In this document: positions 56,301-64,000 of the stretch, piece by piece
Numbering within the stretch: position 1 is the stretch's first letter
How the letters are laid out: each line of letters opens with the position of its first letter
Source: Rattus norvegicus
Taxonomy: Eukaryota; Chordata; Mammalia; Rodentia; Muridae
Assembly (NCBI RefSeq): GCF_036323735.1
Contig: NC_086031.1
Span: forward strand, 46,055,725 to 46,119,724
DNA length: 64,000 bases
Direction: 5' to 3'
Notes under the pieces: model-generated
The model's database searches: none
What the model saw: the letters and a program-made list of their open reading frames with translations, nothing else
Told to the model about the DNA's origin: nothing
Made by a program: the position numbers and the translations under genes

Positions 56301-59300
56301 CATCTCACTCACCACATGTCGATGGGGGTGGAGTACTCCGTGGATCCCAGCAGCACGTCTGGGGGCCTGTACCAGAGGGTCACCACCTCATTGGAGTAGG
56401 TCTTTGTAGGCACTGATTTGGCCCGGGCCAGGCCTAGGAAGAGACTTGTCACTAAACCTCTGCTAAAGGGTCCTGAAGGGTCACATACTCAGTCACCCCC
56501 CAGAATCCCTACACCTGAGGAGGCTGTGCACCCGAGGAGTCAGACCCACCTGCCAACCCTTACCCTGACCCTGGCATCAGCCTCACCAAAGTCAGCCAGT
56601 TTCAGTTCCCCCCTCTCATTGATGAGCAGGTTCTGGGGCTTCAGGTCCCGGTGTAGGATCTTGCGGCGGTGGCAATAGGCCAGACCCCGGAGCAGCTGGA
56701 ACATAAAAATCTGACGAAGAGAGGAGAAATGAGAAACGTGTGGGATCAGGTCCCATGTGGGAGCCTCTACGCTTCTGTCTCGGGCTGGACAGGAACGGGG
56801 ACCAGGACAAGTCTCTAGGGAGGCTCCCTGGTTCTGTTGCCCACCCTGTAGGTCACCCAGGACCTGTAGATACCAGAGAATCACATATGGGGCAGAGCTC
56901 AGGTATGGAGAGGAGGCCGTGAGTGCGGGGAGGCTGGAGCAGTTCCTAGCTGTGAAGCGGGAGAGCAGAGTGAGGGAGGGACCCCTAGGTGGGGATGTCT
57001 TGGTTCTGAGTCACCGGAAGTGGCCGTCCACCCTCCCAGCTTCTCAGAAGCCTCTCTTCACTGTGGCAAGTAATCTCATGCTTGGTATTCAGAGTCACAG
57101 AGGGATCTGTATCTATAGCTAGACACAAGTAAGGCTGTTCTTGGCTGTGGCGCTCAGAATGGCATCTAGACTGACCCTTCCCTCCTCCCTGCATTTGAAG
57201 GTCAAAGTGACCTCAGCAGACGTTGGCAAGGGGAGCATCCCAAACTGGGCTTCATGGCAGATGGCTGCCATGCTAAAGTCTCTCTCTGCAGGACCTCACC
57301 TTGACGTTGTGCATGTTCATGAGGTTCCCGCAGTGGTCTAGGTACTGTTTCAGGTCACTGTCCTGGAACACACAGACAGGTTCAGTCCTGTCCTCTGCCT
57401 GGCTGGCACGAAGTCCTGGCTCTGGACCCTTGGTCCACTTCCCCAATGAGAACTTAACTAGCAAACAAAGGCTTGGGTCCTTCCCTTGCCCCATCCCTCC
57501 CATTCCCTCACTCCCTCTCTTCTCCACCCCACTTCACCCACCCACAGGGGAAGAGGCCACCAGCCTCAGTCCAGCTCACCAGGTACTCAAACACCAGGGT
57601 GAGGGACCGATCTGTGTGAATGAGGTCATGCAGGGTCACAATATTGGCATGTTTCAGGTCCTTCAGCAGAGACACTGGGGAGACAGGACCACCACCTTGG
57701 GTCCCCAGGCCCATCAATACCTCCCACGATCCCTTGCTGGGGCCAGTAATGGCCCTCCACCCAGGTTCCCACCAGGTGCAGGCTGCTGAGCCCTTCGTCC
57801 CAGAGGCCCAGGGTGTAGACCCGGATATTGTACCCTCTCGAATAGCAGTGCAGGGTGCCCCTTCCTCATGTTCCAACCGGATCTCCTTCAGGGCCACGAG
57901 GTTCTCTGTCAACTTGCTGCGTCCCTTGAAGACGGTGGCATAGGTGCCCTGGGACAGGGGATCCCTGGTCAGCCCCCAGATCATCCTGCTTACGGTCTCC
58001 TCCCGGCCCCACCCTTTACATTTCTGCCTGGGCTGGGATTCAAGCTGGGTGCCCTACTCCCTCTATTCAAATCTGTTTGCTCCAAAGCCTGCTTTTTCTT
58101 GAAGCATCCCTATCGAGGTCCCAGCTGGAACGGAATGCCCATTTGTTGCTCTGTTCCCACCCTGCCACCTCTCTGTTAGTGTAACTCAGCCTTGCTCTCA
58201 GCTTGTGGCAATGTGGCTCTCGAGAGACAGATTATTCTTCCCCCTCATAAACCTATACCCATTCCAGGCCACATGCCTGACACAGTGATGCCAAAGCAGC
58301 TTAATAACAGTGTCCTTGTGTGTCCCCTGTCACCCCTCAGTCCCCCCAACAGTAAAGTAGGTTCTTTCATCCTTTGACAGAGAACGAAACTGAGGCATGA
58401 AGAGAGGCCGTGGGACATGCTAAGGTCATGGAACTAGCAAGTGAAAGAAACAAGATTCAAATCCAAACCATAGCTACTTGAAGGGGGGAAGAAAGACTAG
58501 ATTCTGTGCAGAGACCTCTGTCCTCAAGAGCAGGGCATAGGGCATATAACAACATCCATGGAGGCTAGGCCAGGCTGCTTCCCCAGGATAATGTGACTCC
58601 ATGGGTCAGGAGCCACGAGGGGCAGAACAGAGTCAAAACCATCCTACCTGCTGCCCAGAGAGGGCAACGTCGGTCTCTTACCTCCCCCAGTTTGTCCAGT
58701 TTCACGTATGTTTCCAGTTTCCCGAAGCCGATATCTGACTGGGAAGCAGACCCGGGAGACTGTGAGATTCAAAGCCCCAGCAGACCTTCCTAGTCAATGT
58801 TCCCTCCCAGTTCCCAGGAGAGAAGGAAGAGAGATGCCCCCATCCTATAGAGAAGAACCAAGGCTAATAGTTCAAAGAAGGACAGCTTCAAAACCTTCTT
58901 TCTCTCCTCCCTTCATCCCTGTGAAAGCTGGAGGCCCTCTGGAAATAGGGACTCCTTCTTCCGTGAGTCAGAGATAGGTACACTGAGATGCCGGGCCTGC
59001 CCATTGCCACCTCGCTGCCTGCCAGCTCAGGTTACCAGCTCCTCGGGAGAGGGCCCGTCATTCTCTACTATGTGGGAGTCCACCTCAGAGCCCAGTTCCC
59101 CAGCCATCAGTTCATCCAGCTCTGGTCAGGATGAGTCACAAAAAGATGTGAAACCCACTCACCAGAGAGGCTTCCTAGAAGCTCCTAACAGGCAGCTGGG
59201 ACTGAAAACCTGTGGTGGGCGGGCCGATGGGTCTTTTGTTTGTTTCTATGTGGTTGGCTTTTTGCTTGTTGTTTCATTTTATTTGGGAGGTCTTTCATTT

Positions 59301-61543
59301 TTTATTAAGCATTACATAACATATGTGTGCTATATAACACATTGTGTGGCCTTCTAGCAGGAATAGATGACCATAGTTGAGGGTTTTCCCCGCTTTGGGG
59401 AGGTGTGGGCTTTTTTTCTCATTGGCCAGGAAAATGTTTCCTTAATCAATGTTCTCCGTGGGGCTGGACACACAGTACTGACTGCCTATCTCGCTCCATC
59501 AAAGTGAGTCCAGTTGCTCTTTGGACTTTGTTCCCTTTAGTGAACTTGTGGATGTACACAGTGGCTTCTCCGGAGATGCTCACATGCTCAAACCACATCT
59601 CTGCATAGCAAAACACAACTTGAACCCTATTCAGATACTCCTGCTTTGGTTTTGTTTGTTTTGTTTGTTTCCGATAGAACCTTACAGTGTGCCCTAGGCT
59701 GACCTGGAACTATGTAGCCCAGTTAAGTGGTTTATTGGTCTTAAGTGGGGGAAATTCTGGGGCTCCCAGGGGACTCAGGGACTGTAGGCTCCATGCCCAG
59801 GTGTGTCCTTGACTTAGAGAGACTACTTATCAAAATCCTCAGGGGCCAGCAGGTGGCGCCAGAGGCATAGGAAGCTTTCTGGAAACCACTACAGGCTTCA
59901 GCTGGGGTGAAGAAGGCCAGGAGTGTCTTCCCACACTGGTGTCTCACACTCTTGGACTCACCAGGGAGGCACGGCGGGACATTCGGGTGAGTGGTTTGGG
60001 CAGCCCTGGGTTCTCCAGCTGTAGCTTCTGCAGGAATTCCTGGGGCAGGCGGATATCCATGGGCAGAGAGAGCCTCTTGTTGAGGTCCTGAGGTGGCAGA
60101 TGGGATAGGAACATCATGTTGGCCCCAGGAGGCCCTTGCCTCTCATTCTGGATCATCTGTCCCTATAGGGAAGGCCAAGCCACAGGCTATGACCTCAGGC
60201 TCACAACCACCTGAAGGGTGAACATTTGTGGCCCTGCAAGGATTGCTGTGTGACCTTTAGACGGTTCCTTCTCCTCTCTGGGCCACAGTAGAACATATAT
60301 CTCACCCTGTCACAGATAATGTAATTTCATAAGCACATTTTTTCCTATACTTGGCATGGGTATGTGGATTATAAAAACATGGGGTTTGGGCCGGAGAGAT
60401 GGCTCAGTGGTTAAGAGCACTGACTGCTCTTCCAGAGGTCCTGAGTTCAACTCCCAGCAACCACATGGTGGCTCACAACCACCTGTAATGGGGTCTGATG
60501 ACCTCTTCTGGTGTATGTGACAGTGTAACTCATATACATAGAATAAAATAAATTAAAAAAAAAACCATGGGGTTTGCTACCCCATTAGAACAATACCAAC
60601 CAACCAGAGCTCCCAGGGACTAAACCACCATCCAAAGAGTACACATGGAGGGCTGGGGATTTAGCTCAGTGGTAGAGCGCTTACCTAGGAAGCGCAAGGC
60701 CCTGGGTTCGGTCCCCAGCTCCGAAAAAAAGAACCAAAAAAAAAAAAAAAGAGTACACATGGACAGACCCATGGCTCCAGCTGCATGTAGCAGAGGGTGG
60801 CCTTGTTGGGCACCAATGGAAGGAGAAGCCCTTGGTCCTGTTAAGGCCGGACCCCCAGTGTAGGGGAGGGGGAATACCCTCATAGAAGAAGGGGGAGGGG
60901 GAGGGGACAGGGGGTTTATGGATGGGAAACCAGGAAAGGGGATAACATTTGAAATGTAAATAAAAGATATCCGAAGAATAAAAAATAAAAAGTCTATTGT
61001 CTAACCAAGAATGCTCTAGCACTTGGCATATATCCTCGCCAAATAATCCACACTTATCCACAATAAGCTGCACCCACCCTGCCATGTATATATACCGCTG
61101 TGATGTATGCCTGACCCGTGCAGCCTGGAAGGGGCACCCTCACCTCCATGGAGAATCGGCGCTGGTTCTGCCGTTGCTGATACTGCACGCCCGGAGACAG
61201 CTGCCCAGGTTCGTCCCTGCCGTCTGTGGGCGAGAACACGCTTGGTTACAGCTCACGGGACTGAGTGGCATGTCTGAGTGGGACAAGTGTCAGTCCCCAC
61301 CTCCCACTCCACAGTCTGTCGCCAGCCCAGAGCACACCACCCCTTCTCCTTAATGTCAGCTAGTCAGCAGCAGTCACAGGGAGTCTGGGTGGGAAAGAGC
61401 TAGGTGGCCTGACCCTCACCCTCATTCCTCTGAGTGTGGAGCTGGTTGAACTGCTCGGTGAACTCGGTCAATGACTCCTCAATGGTCTCTGGGCGGGGCA
61501 CTGACAGGGAAAGCCTTCGTTTGAAGTTCTTCATCTTGTTCAT
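53307..61543 (-). CDS. Cdk18: CDK18 (PCTAIRE-3) kinase, complete 15-exon coding sequence
   Basis: Fifteen coding exons join in phase to 1356 nt: 451 residues plus stop, the length I recall for rat CDK18. It is a serine/threonine kinase of the PCTAIRE branch of CDKs, activated by cyclin binding and PKA phosphorylation. Published roles include tau phosphorylation, replication-stress signalling and aquaporin-2 control. Visible landmarks: N-terminal PKA-type sites at Ser12, Ser66 and Ser109 (RRLS, RRFS, RRAS); glycine loop GEGTYATV at 128-135; catalytic Lys150; the PCTAIRE helix at 161-167; HRDLKPQN at 240-247 with Asp242; DFG at 260-262; APE-equivalent region after LWYRPPD at 281-287; C-terminal RRQSIF. 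The start is the ATG at 61541-61543, preceded by a splice acceptor, so the 5' UTR is split and its first exon(s) are not visible. All introns are GT-AG. The gene is intact. Mfsd4a follows in the same direction about 46 kb downstream. Confidence 0.98.
53342..53890. other. Cdk18 last intron
   Basis: 549 bp, with a MIR-like sense stretch at about 53440-53590 ('cttcccctctaggggcctca', 'agactgcatgagacaatgca'). Nothing else recognised. Confidence 0.5.
53891..53968 (-). CDS. Cdk18: Cdk18 coding exon 14
   Basis: Residues 415-440 plus one base (TASIFSLKEIQLQKDPGYRG...), the C-terminal tail shared by PCTAIRE kinases. Donor GTAGGG at 53885-53890. Confidence 0.98.
54080..54642 (+). mobile_element. Solo LTR antisense to Cdk18, ID-interrupted
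   Basis: Within the intron between Cdk18 exons 14 and 13 but on the plus strand. It has a TATA box (TATAAAAGG at 54211-54219), a CT-rich R/U5-like stretch and an AATAAA at 54502-54507, then 'cgttgtgtggctggcccctc', which I recall from rodent LTRs. Outer ends are uncertain by tens of bases and no target duplication was found. It could drive or end antisense transcripts. Confidence 0.75.
54230..54314 (+). repeat. ID SINE lacking its B box, 14-bp TSD
   Basis: Flanked by 'aaggggctgcttgc' at 54216-54229 and 54315-54328. The A-box half is intact ('ttagctcagtggtagagag'), but the usual CTGGGTTCGGTCC segment is missing: the text jumps from 'aaggcc' to 'ccagctccgg'. Confidence 0.95.
54741..54831 (-). 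CDS. Cdk18: Cdk18 coding exon 13
   Basis: Residues 385-414 plus one base (YESKSRMSAEAALSHPYFQS...), with the conserved R-MSAEAAL-HPYF end of the kinase fold. Donor GTAAGT at 54735-54740. Confidence 0.98.
54832..55269. other. Cdk18 intron, unique
   Basis: 438 bp between exons 13 and 12. No repeat or extra exon recognised. Confidence 0.5.
55270..55312 (-). CDS. Cdk18: Cdk18 coding exon 12 (43 bp)
   Basis: A small exon for residues 370-384 (RLDTEGINLLTSLLL). Acceptor CTTGCAG and donor GTGAGT at 55264-55269. Confidence 0.97.
55418..55523 (-). CDS. Cdk18: Cdk18 coding exon 11
   Basis: Residues 335-369 plus two bases (GTPTEESWPGVTSISEFRA...SHAP). Donor GTAGTC at 55412-55417, another non-optimal site. 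Confidence 0.97.
55705..55802 (-). CDS. Cdk18: Cdk18 coding exon 10
   Basis: Residues 302-334 plus one base (WGVGCILYEMATGKPLFPGS...), alpha-F and the start of the CDK insert. Donor GTTAGT at 55699-55704, slightly off consensus at +3. Confidence 0.97.
55803..56312. other. Cdk18 intron, unique
   Basis: 510 bp between exons 10 and 9. No repeat or exon recognised. Confidence 0.5.
56313..56433 (-). CDS. Cdk18: Cdk18 coding exon 9 (activation segment)
   Basis: Residues 262-301 and part of Trp302: GLARAKSVPTKTYSNEVVTL, then LWYRPPDVLLGS. The CDK T-loop threonine position is occupied by Ser in KTYSNEVVT. Donor GTGAGT at 56307-56312. Confidence 0.98.
56587..56710 (-). CDS. Cdk18: Cdk18 coding exon 8 (catalytic loop, DFG)
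   Basis: Residues 221-261 plus one base: alpha-E, HRDLKPQN (Asp242 catalytic base, Asn247) and the ADF of DFG. Donor GTGAGG at 56581-56586. Confidence 0.98.
56711..57299. other. Cdk18 intron, unique
   Basis: 589 bp between exons 8 and 7. No repeat or exon recognised. Confidence 0.5.
57300..57362 (-). CDS. Cdk18: Cdk18 coding exon 7
   Basis: Residues 200-220 (DSDLKQYLDHCGNLMNMHNV K), the hinge exit and alpha-D. 63 bp, phase 0. Donor GTGAGG just below 57300. Confidence 0.98.
57580..57674 (-). CDS. Cdk18: Cdk18 coding exon 6
   Basis: Residues 168-199 (VSLLKDLKHANIVTLHDLI...FEYL), the alpha-C/beta-4/beta-5 region up to the hinge. Donor GTGAGC at 57574-57579. Confidence 0.98.
57834..57948 (-). 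CDS. Cdk18: Cdk18 coding exon 5 (PCTAIRE helix)
   Basis: Residues 130-167 plus the first base of codon 168: the rest of the glycine loop, catalytic Lys150 in VALKE, and the defining PCTAIRE motif. The donor is GTACAA (57828-57833), weak against the GTRAGT consensus. Confidence 0.97.
57949..58681. other. Cdk18 intron with MIR
   Basis: 733 bp between exons 5 and 4. An antisense MIR core lies at about 58330-58480 ('agaacgaaactgaggcatga', 'catggaactagcaagtgaaa'). Confidence 0.6.
58682..58738 (-). CDS. Cdk18: Cdk18 coding exon 4
   Basis: A 57-bp exon for residues 111-129 (SDIGFGKLETYVKLDKLGE), the beta-1 strand that opens the kinase domain. Phase 0 both ends. Donor GTAAGA at 58676-58681. Confidence 0.98.
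58739..59961. other. Cdk18 intron between exons 4 and 3
   Basis: 1.2 kb. An antisense B1 fragment lies at about 59640-59730 ('gtgccctaggctgacctgga'). The rest is unique, with a T-rich stretch near 59230-59330. Confidence 0.5.
59962..60087 (-). CDS. Cdk18: Cdk18 coding exon 3
   Basis: Residues 69-110 (DLNKRLSLPMDIRLPQEFL...MSRRASL), the end of the PCTAIRE-specific N-terminal extension, with Ser109. Phase 0 at both ends. Donor GTGAGT at 59956-59961. Confidence 0.98.
60389..60565 (+). repeat. B2 SINE with 11-bp TSD
   Basis: Antisense to Cdk18, in the exon 3-exon 2 intron. Flanked by 'catggggtttg' at 60378-60388 and 60566-60576. Near consensus. Confidence 0.96.
60577..60993 (+). mobile_element. 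Rat L1 3' end, ID-interrupted
   Basis: Sense L1 3' sequence with 'accagagctcccagggacta', 'ggacagacccatggctccag' and the 3' terminus 'aaaggggataacatttgaaa' plus an A-rich tail. It is the same family as the antisense copy at 17751-18482, and is 5'-truncated. Confidence 0.93.
60650..60747 (+). repeat. Full-length ID SINE with 16-bp TSD
   Basis: A complete ID with intact A box ('ttagctcagtggtagagcgc') and B box ('tgggttcggtccccagctcc') and an A-rich tail. Flanked by 'aaagagtacacatgga' at 60634-60649 and 60748-60763. It split the L1. Confidence 0.98.
61144..61223 (-). CDS. Cdk18: Cdk18 coding exon 2
   Basis: Residues 42-68 (DGRDEPGQLSPGV...RRFSME), with Ser66 in a PKA consensus. Acceptor CCCACAG ends at 61224. 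Donor GTGAGG at 61138-61143. Reading through the acceptor, the frame meets TAA at 61246-61248. Confidence 0.97.
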
Positions 61544-61568
61544 GATCAGCAGGGGTCCAAGGTGGGTC
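61420..61568 (-). CDS. Cdk18: Cdk18 coding exon 1 (CDS 61420-61543)
   Basis: It encodes residues 1-41 (MNKMKNFKRRLSLSVPR...) and the first base of codon 42. 61544-61568 is 5' UTR behind an acceptor (polypyrimidine tract then CCCAG at 61569-61573). Donor GTGAGG at 61414-61419. Ser12 in KRRLS is the described PKA site. An upstream in-frame Ile codon (human starts MIMNKM) has no Met before it here. Confidence 0.97.
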
Positions 61569-62250
61569 CTGGGACAGAGAGGAGAGAACAAGGCAATGTG
61601 GACAGGGGACTCGTGGGAGCCAGGTTCTGCACGTGGCATGCTTAGGTTCCCGTGACCAGAGCCACAGCTCCATGATTGCAGGATCTAACCCTGTTCCCTT
61701 CTCCAGTGACCCTCAGCTATCTTCTGACCATGAATATTCCCTCCCCTGGCATCACGGCATCAATAGCTATAGCTACAGGTTTGCAAGAGGCCACTCCAGA
61801 CATTCAGCCTCCAGGGGGTCTAGAGATCTCTAGGGCAGGATGTCAGAACTGCACGGCCCTCGGGCCATCTGCTCTTTCTGAAGGAGCCTAACGGACTGGC
61901 AGCTGCCGGCCACCTGTCAGCAGGTTTCAGACTCCGTGGTCTCTTTCACTGATACCAGAATGTCCCCTCTCTGGCTCATCCTGGGTCCTTAGGAAGGAGA
62001 TCGAAGGAGAGTAAATGCATGGCCCAGTTCCACCTGTGCTGCAGATGCAGATGCGGTGTGCAAGTCAGGGACAGAGTGGGAAACTCAGCCAGATGGGGAA
62101 AGGGGACGCCTATGTTGCTGGACCGTCCATCACCTCAGTCCTCTGAGCAAGCCTGGGTTCTCTCGCCTGAGGACACTGGGGCAGGAGCTGGCCCTCTGAA
62201 CTCTGCTTTCTACAGGTGGGCACTTCATTCTATTCTCTCTCTGTCTCTCT
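61569..62250. other. Cdk18 5' intron, unique part
   Basis: Upstream of coding exon 1. No further exon or CpG island was found, which implies that the promoter lies beyond this window or at a weak CpG-poor site. Confidence 0.5.
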
Positions 62251-62251
62251 C

Positions 62252-62424
62252 TCAGATTTATTTATGAATAGGAATACGCTGTTGCTGCCCTCACACACAC
62301 CAAAAGAGGGCATCAGACCCCATTACAGATGGTTGGGAGCCACCATGTGGTGTTAGGAATTGAACTCAGGACCTCTGGAAGAGCAGTCAGTGTCCTTAAC
62401 CACTGAGCCACCTCTCTAGCCCCC
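62252..62424 (-). repeat. B2 SINE (antisense) between CT tracts
   Basis: A complete but diverged B2 body. CT-rich tracts at 62233-62250 and 62430-62475 flank it. Confidence 0.9.
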
Positions 62425-62483
62425 TACCCCCCTCTCTCTCTTTCTCCCTCCCTCTCCCCTTCCTCTATCTCTACTCTGAGATA

Positions 62484-62612
62484 GTCTCACTGTGAATCTC
62501 TGCCTGGCTTGGAACTCATATAGACCAGGCAGGCTTAGAACTCACAGAGATCCACTTCCCTCAGCCTCCTGAATGCTGGGATTAAAGGCATGGGCCATCA
62601 TGCTTTTCCTAT
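62484..62612 (-). repeat. B1 SINE (antisense)
   Basis: 'tctgcctggcttggaactca', 'gcctcctgaatgctgggatt' and 'aaaggcatgggccatcatg'. Confidence 0.85.
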
Positions 62613-63615
62613 AGGCCTACCTTCTACCAGCTATAGGCTATCTTTTACAGCCATATCTCCATCCTGGGGCCCCCAATGCCTTTACTTACAGTGGGGCTGC
62701 AGGAACCAGAGGCTATATAACTCTTGACCTCTCCATCCTGGCCAGGAAGGCATCAGGAAGGCAACAGACATCCCTGTTTTGGGAGGGGCCATCTGCACTC
62801 CTCCCTGGGCCTACTTCTAACCCACTTCTGGAGGATGCTCAGGCCTGTGGCTGGCTAGCACCTAGTTGCCAAGGCAACCAGGCCCCTCCAGAATCCTCCT
62901 GGTTTAAAGGATTATGGGTCAGTAACATGTTTGCTTTGCTTAACGATCAGATATATCCTCCTTCCTCTGTGAGCCTTGAAAAGGTCCACTCCCCTGCACT
63001 CCACGTTCCCGGCTGTCCCTACCATAACTGAGCTGGGCCCCCAGGCTGTCCTGACCCAGGCCTGTGCCTTTTCAAGCAGAAGGCTCTGTCTACACGGCCA
63101 GCTGAGCCCTCCTCTGCTGAGCAGCTTGCAGTCGGAGTCAGTTCAGCACACCGCCTGTGGGGCGTCTTGTGCGCAGCACGGTGCCGGACACTAGGTTCCA
63201 GTAACCAAACAAGATCCCTGCTCCCAGGGAACTCAGGTTAATGGTGGCGCACCGCTGAGGCTCTCCAGGCTTCCTTGCCTTGCCCACCTGGGTGCCCCCC
63301 TGGAGTTCTATTGATTTCATTTCTTCTTACGGCCTCCGCCTGCCTTCTGCAGAACTCTGGGAGAAGGCTCCCAGAAGACAGCCACTCTGCCACATGCCCT
63401 TGTGTGTGGCATCTAAACGGAAAGGACCCATGGAGGCTCTGTGGAGGTGACAGAGGGTTCAGTGACAAGAAGTCTTGTCACACCCTGCCTGGTAACTCTC
63501 ATTCCCAGCAGGACCAGAGGGCAGAGATCACTCCGGGTAGATGTCCATTGTTGTCCAGGTGTGCTGAATGCTGGGATGACCAGAAACACTGGGGAAAAAA
63601 ATCCAAACTATCAGC
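62613..63615. other. Cdk18 5' intron/upstream, unique
   Basis: 1 kb with no repeat recognised. The stretch 62840-62930 ('ctagttgccaaggcaaccag') contains GTTGCCAAGGCAAC, a perfect 14-bp palindrome of the kind bound by RFX factors (X-box). Confidence 0.5.
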
Positions 63616-63619
63616 TTCT

Positions 63620-63690
63620 GGAACTCTTGGGATCGAACCTGGGACCTTACAAGTGGTAGGCAAGGAAAATGCCTACCTCCTCACCTTCAA
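63620..63690 (-). repeat. Old ID-related fragment (antisense)
   Basis: 'cttgggatcgaacctgggac' then 'aagtggtaggcaaggaaaat'. Decayed. Confidence 0.55.
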
Positions 63691-63694
63691 GACT

Positions 63695-63900
63695 TTTTTT
63701 TTTAATTTATGTGTATACCTATGTATATATGTATATGTCACGCGGATGCAGGTGCCCCTGGGGGTCAGAAGAGGGAGGTGGATCCTCTAGATTTGGAATT
63801 ACGGGCATCTGCGAGATGTCTGATACGGGTTCTAGGCAGAGGACTCAGGTCTCCTGGAAGCCCAGCAAGCACCCTAGACCACTGAGCCGTGGTTCCGGCC
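63695..63900 (-). repeat. B3/B2-type SINE (antisense)
   Basis: T-rich start, 'gggggtcagaagagggaggt', 'tctagatttggaattacggg' and 'accctagaccactgagccgt'. Confidence 0.78.
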
Positions 63901-63924
63901 GGCTCGTCTTTTGCAATGGCTATT

Positions 63925-64000
63925 TTGATGCAGCCCTGACTAGCTTGAATTTCCAGTCTTCCTCAATCTCTCCAGTGCTAGGATTACAGGCTTGTCCCTC
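63925..64000 (-). repeat. B1 fragment (antisense), cut by window end
   Basis: 'agccctgactagcttgaatt' and 'ctagga-ttacaggcttg' match antisense B1. It runs off the right edge. Confidence 0.65.

Noticed and set aside
57301..57789. 162-codon plus-strand open frame across Cdk18 exons 6 and 7
   Set aside because: Antisense shadow of coding exons. No independent signature.
60650..60720. Possible tRNA-Ala gene
   Set aside because: It has A and B boxes but is an ID SINE: A-rich tail, 16-bp target duplication and no cloverleaf-consistent 3' half.

Overview
The window is mammalian nuclear DNA from a rodent, almost certainly rat (Rattus norvegicus). Three things point there: B1, B2/B3 and ID SINEs are present on both strands, including young full-length ID copies with intact target-site duplications, which are typical of rat; there are rodent L1 3' ends and MaLR-type LTRs; and the spliced exons of one gene assemble into a 451-residue protein that I recognise as rat CDK18 (PCTAIRE-3). 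There are no prokaryotic operons, CRISPR arrays or phage.

Layout. Positions 1-6507 are the 5' part of intron 1 of Mfsd4a (minus strand). Coding exon 1 of Mfsd4a (first 77 codons) is at 6508-6737, inside a CpG-rich promoter region at about 6480-7090. Positions 7.1-53.3 kb form a long intergenic stretch with no gene I can support. It is filled with SINEs, MaLR-type LTRs (one full-length 3.3-kb element with PBS, polypurine tract and 5-bp target duplication at 21197-24499), four URR1-like DNA transposon copies, old and young L1 pieces, MIRs and many microsatellites. Positions 53307-61543 hold the whole Cdk18 coding sequence on the minus strand in 15 coding exons with GT-AG introns. Its 5' untranslated exon(s) and promoter are not visible and probably lie beyond 64000. 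Positions 61.57-64 kb are the 5' intron of Cdk18.

Gene logic. Both genes are read right to left, Cdk18 upstream of Mfsd4a, as in the syntenic human 1q32.1 block (from memory). Cdk18 is a PKA-responsive cyclin-dependent kinase and Mfsd4a an orphan multi-pass transporter. Nothing here suggests that they work together.

The most unusual signal is a 228-bp segment repeated with no mismatch at 13470-13697 and 18590-18817, offset by exactly 5120 bp, which no transposon model explains. Other points of interest are an ID element that has lost its internal B box inside an antisense-oriented LTR in the penultimate Cdk18 intron, a nested B2 palindrome, a heptameric G-run array, a weak Cdk18 splice donor, and an in-frame stop that rules out one longer Cdk18 isoform in this species. 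I did not find a new biological system. Repeat family names come from consensus sequences as I remember them, not from a database run.
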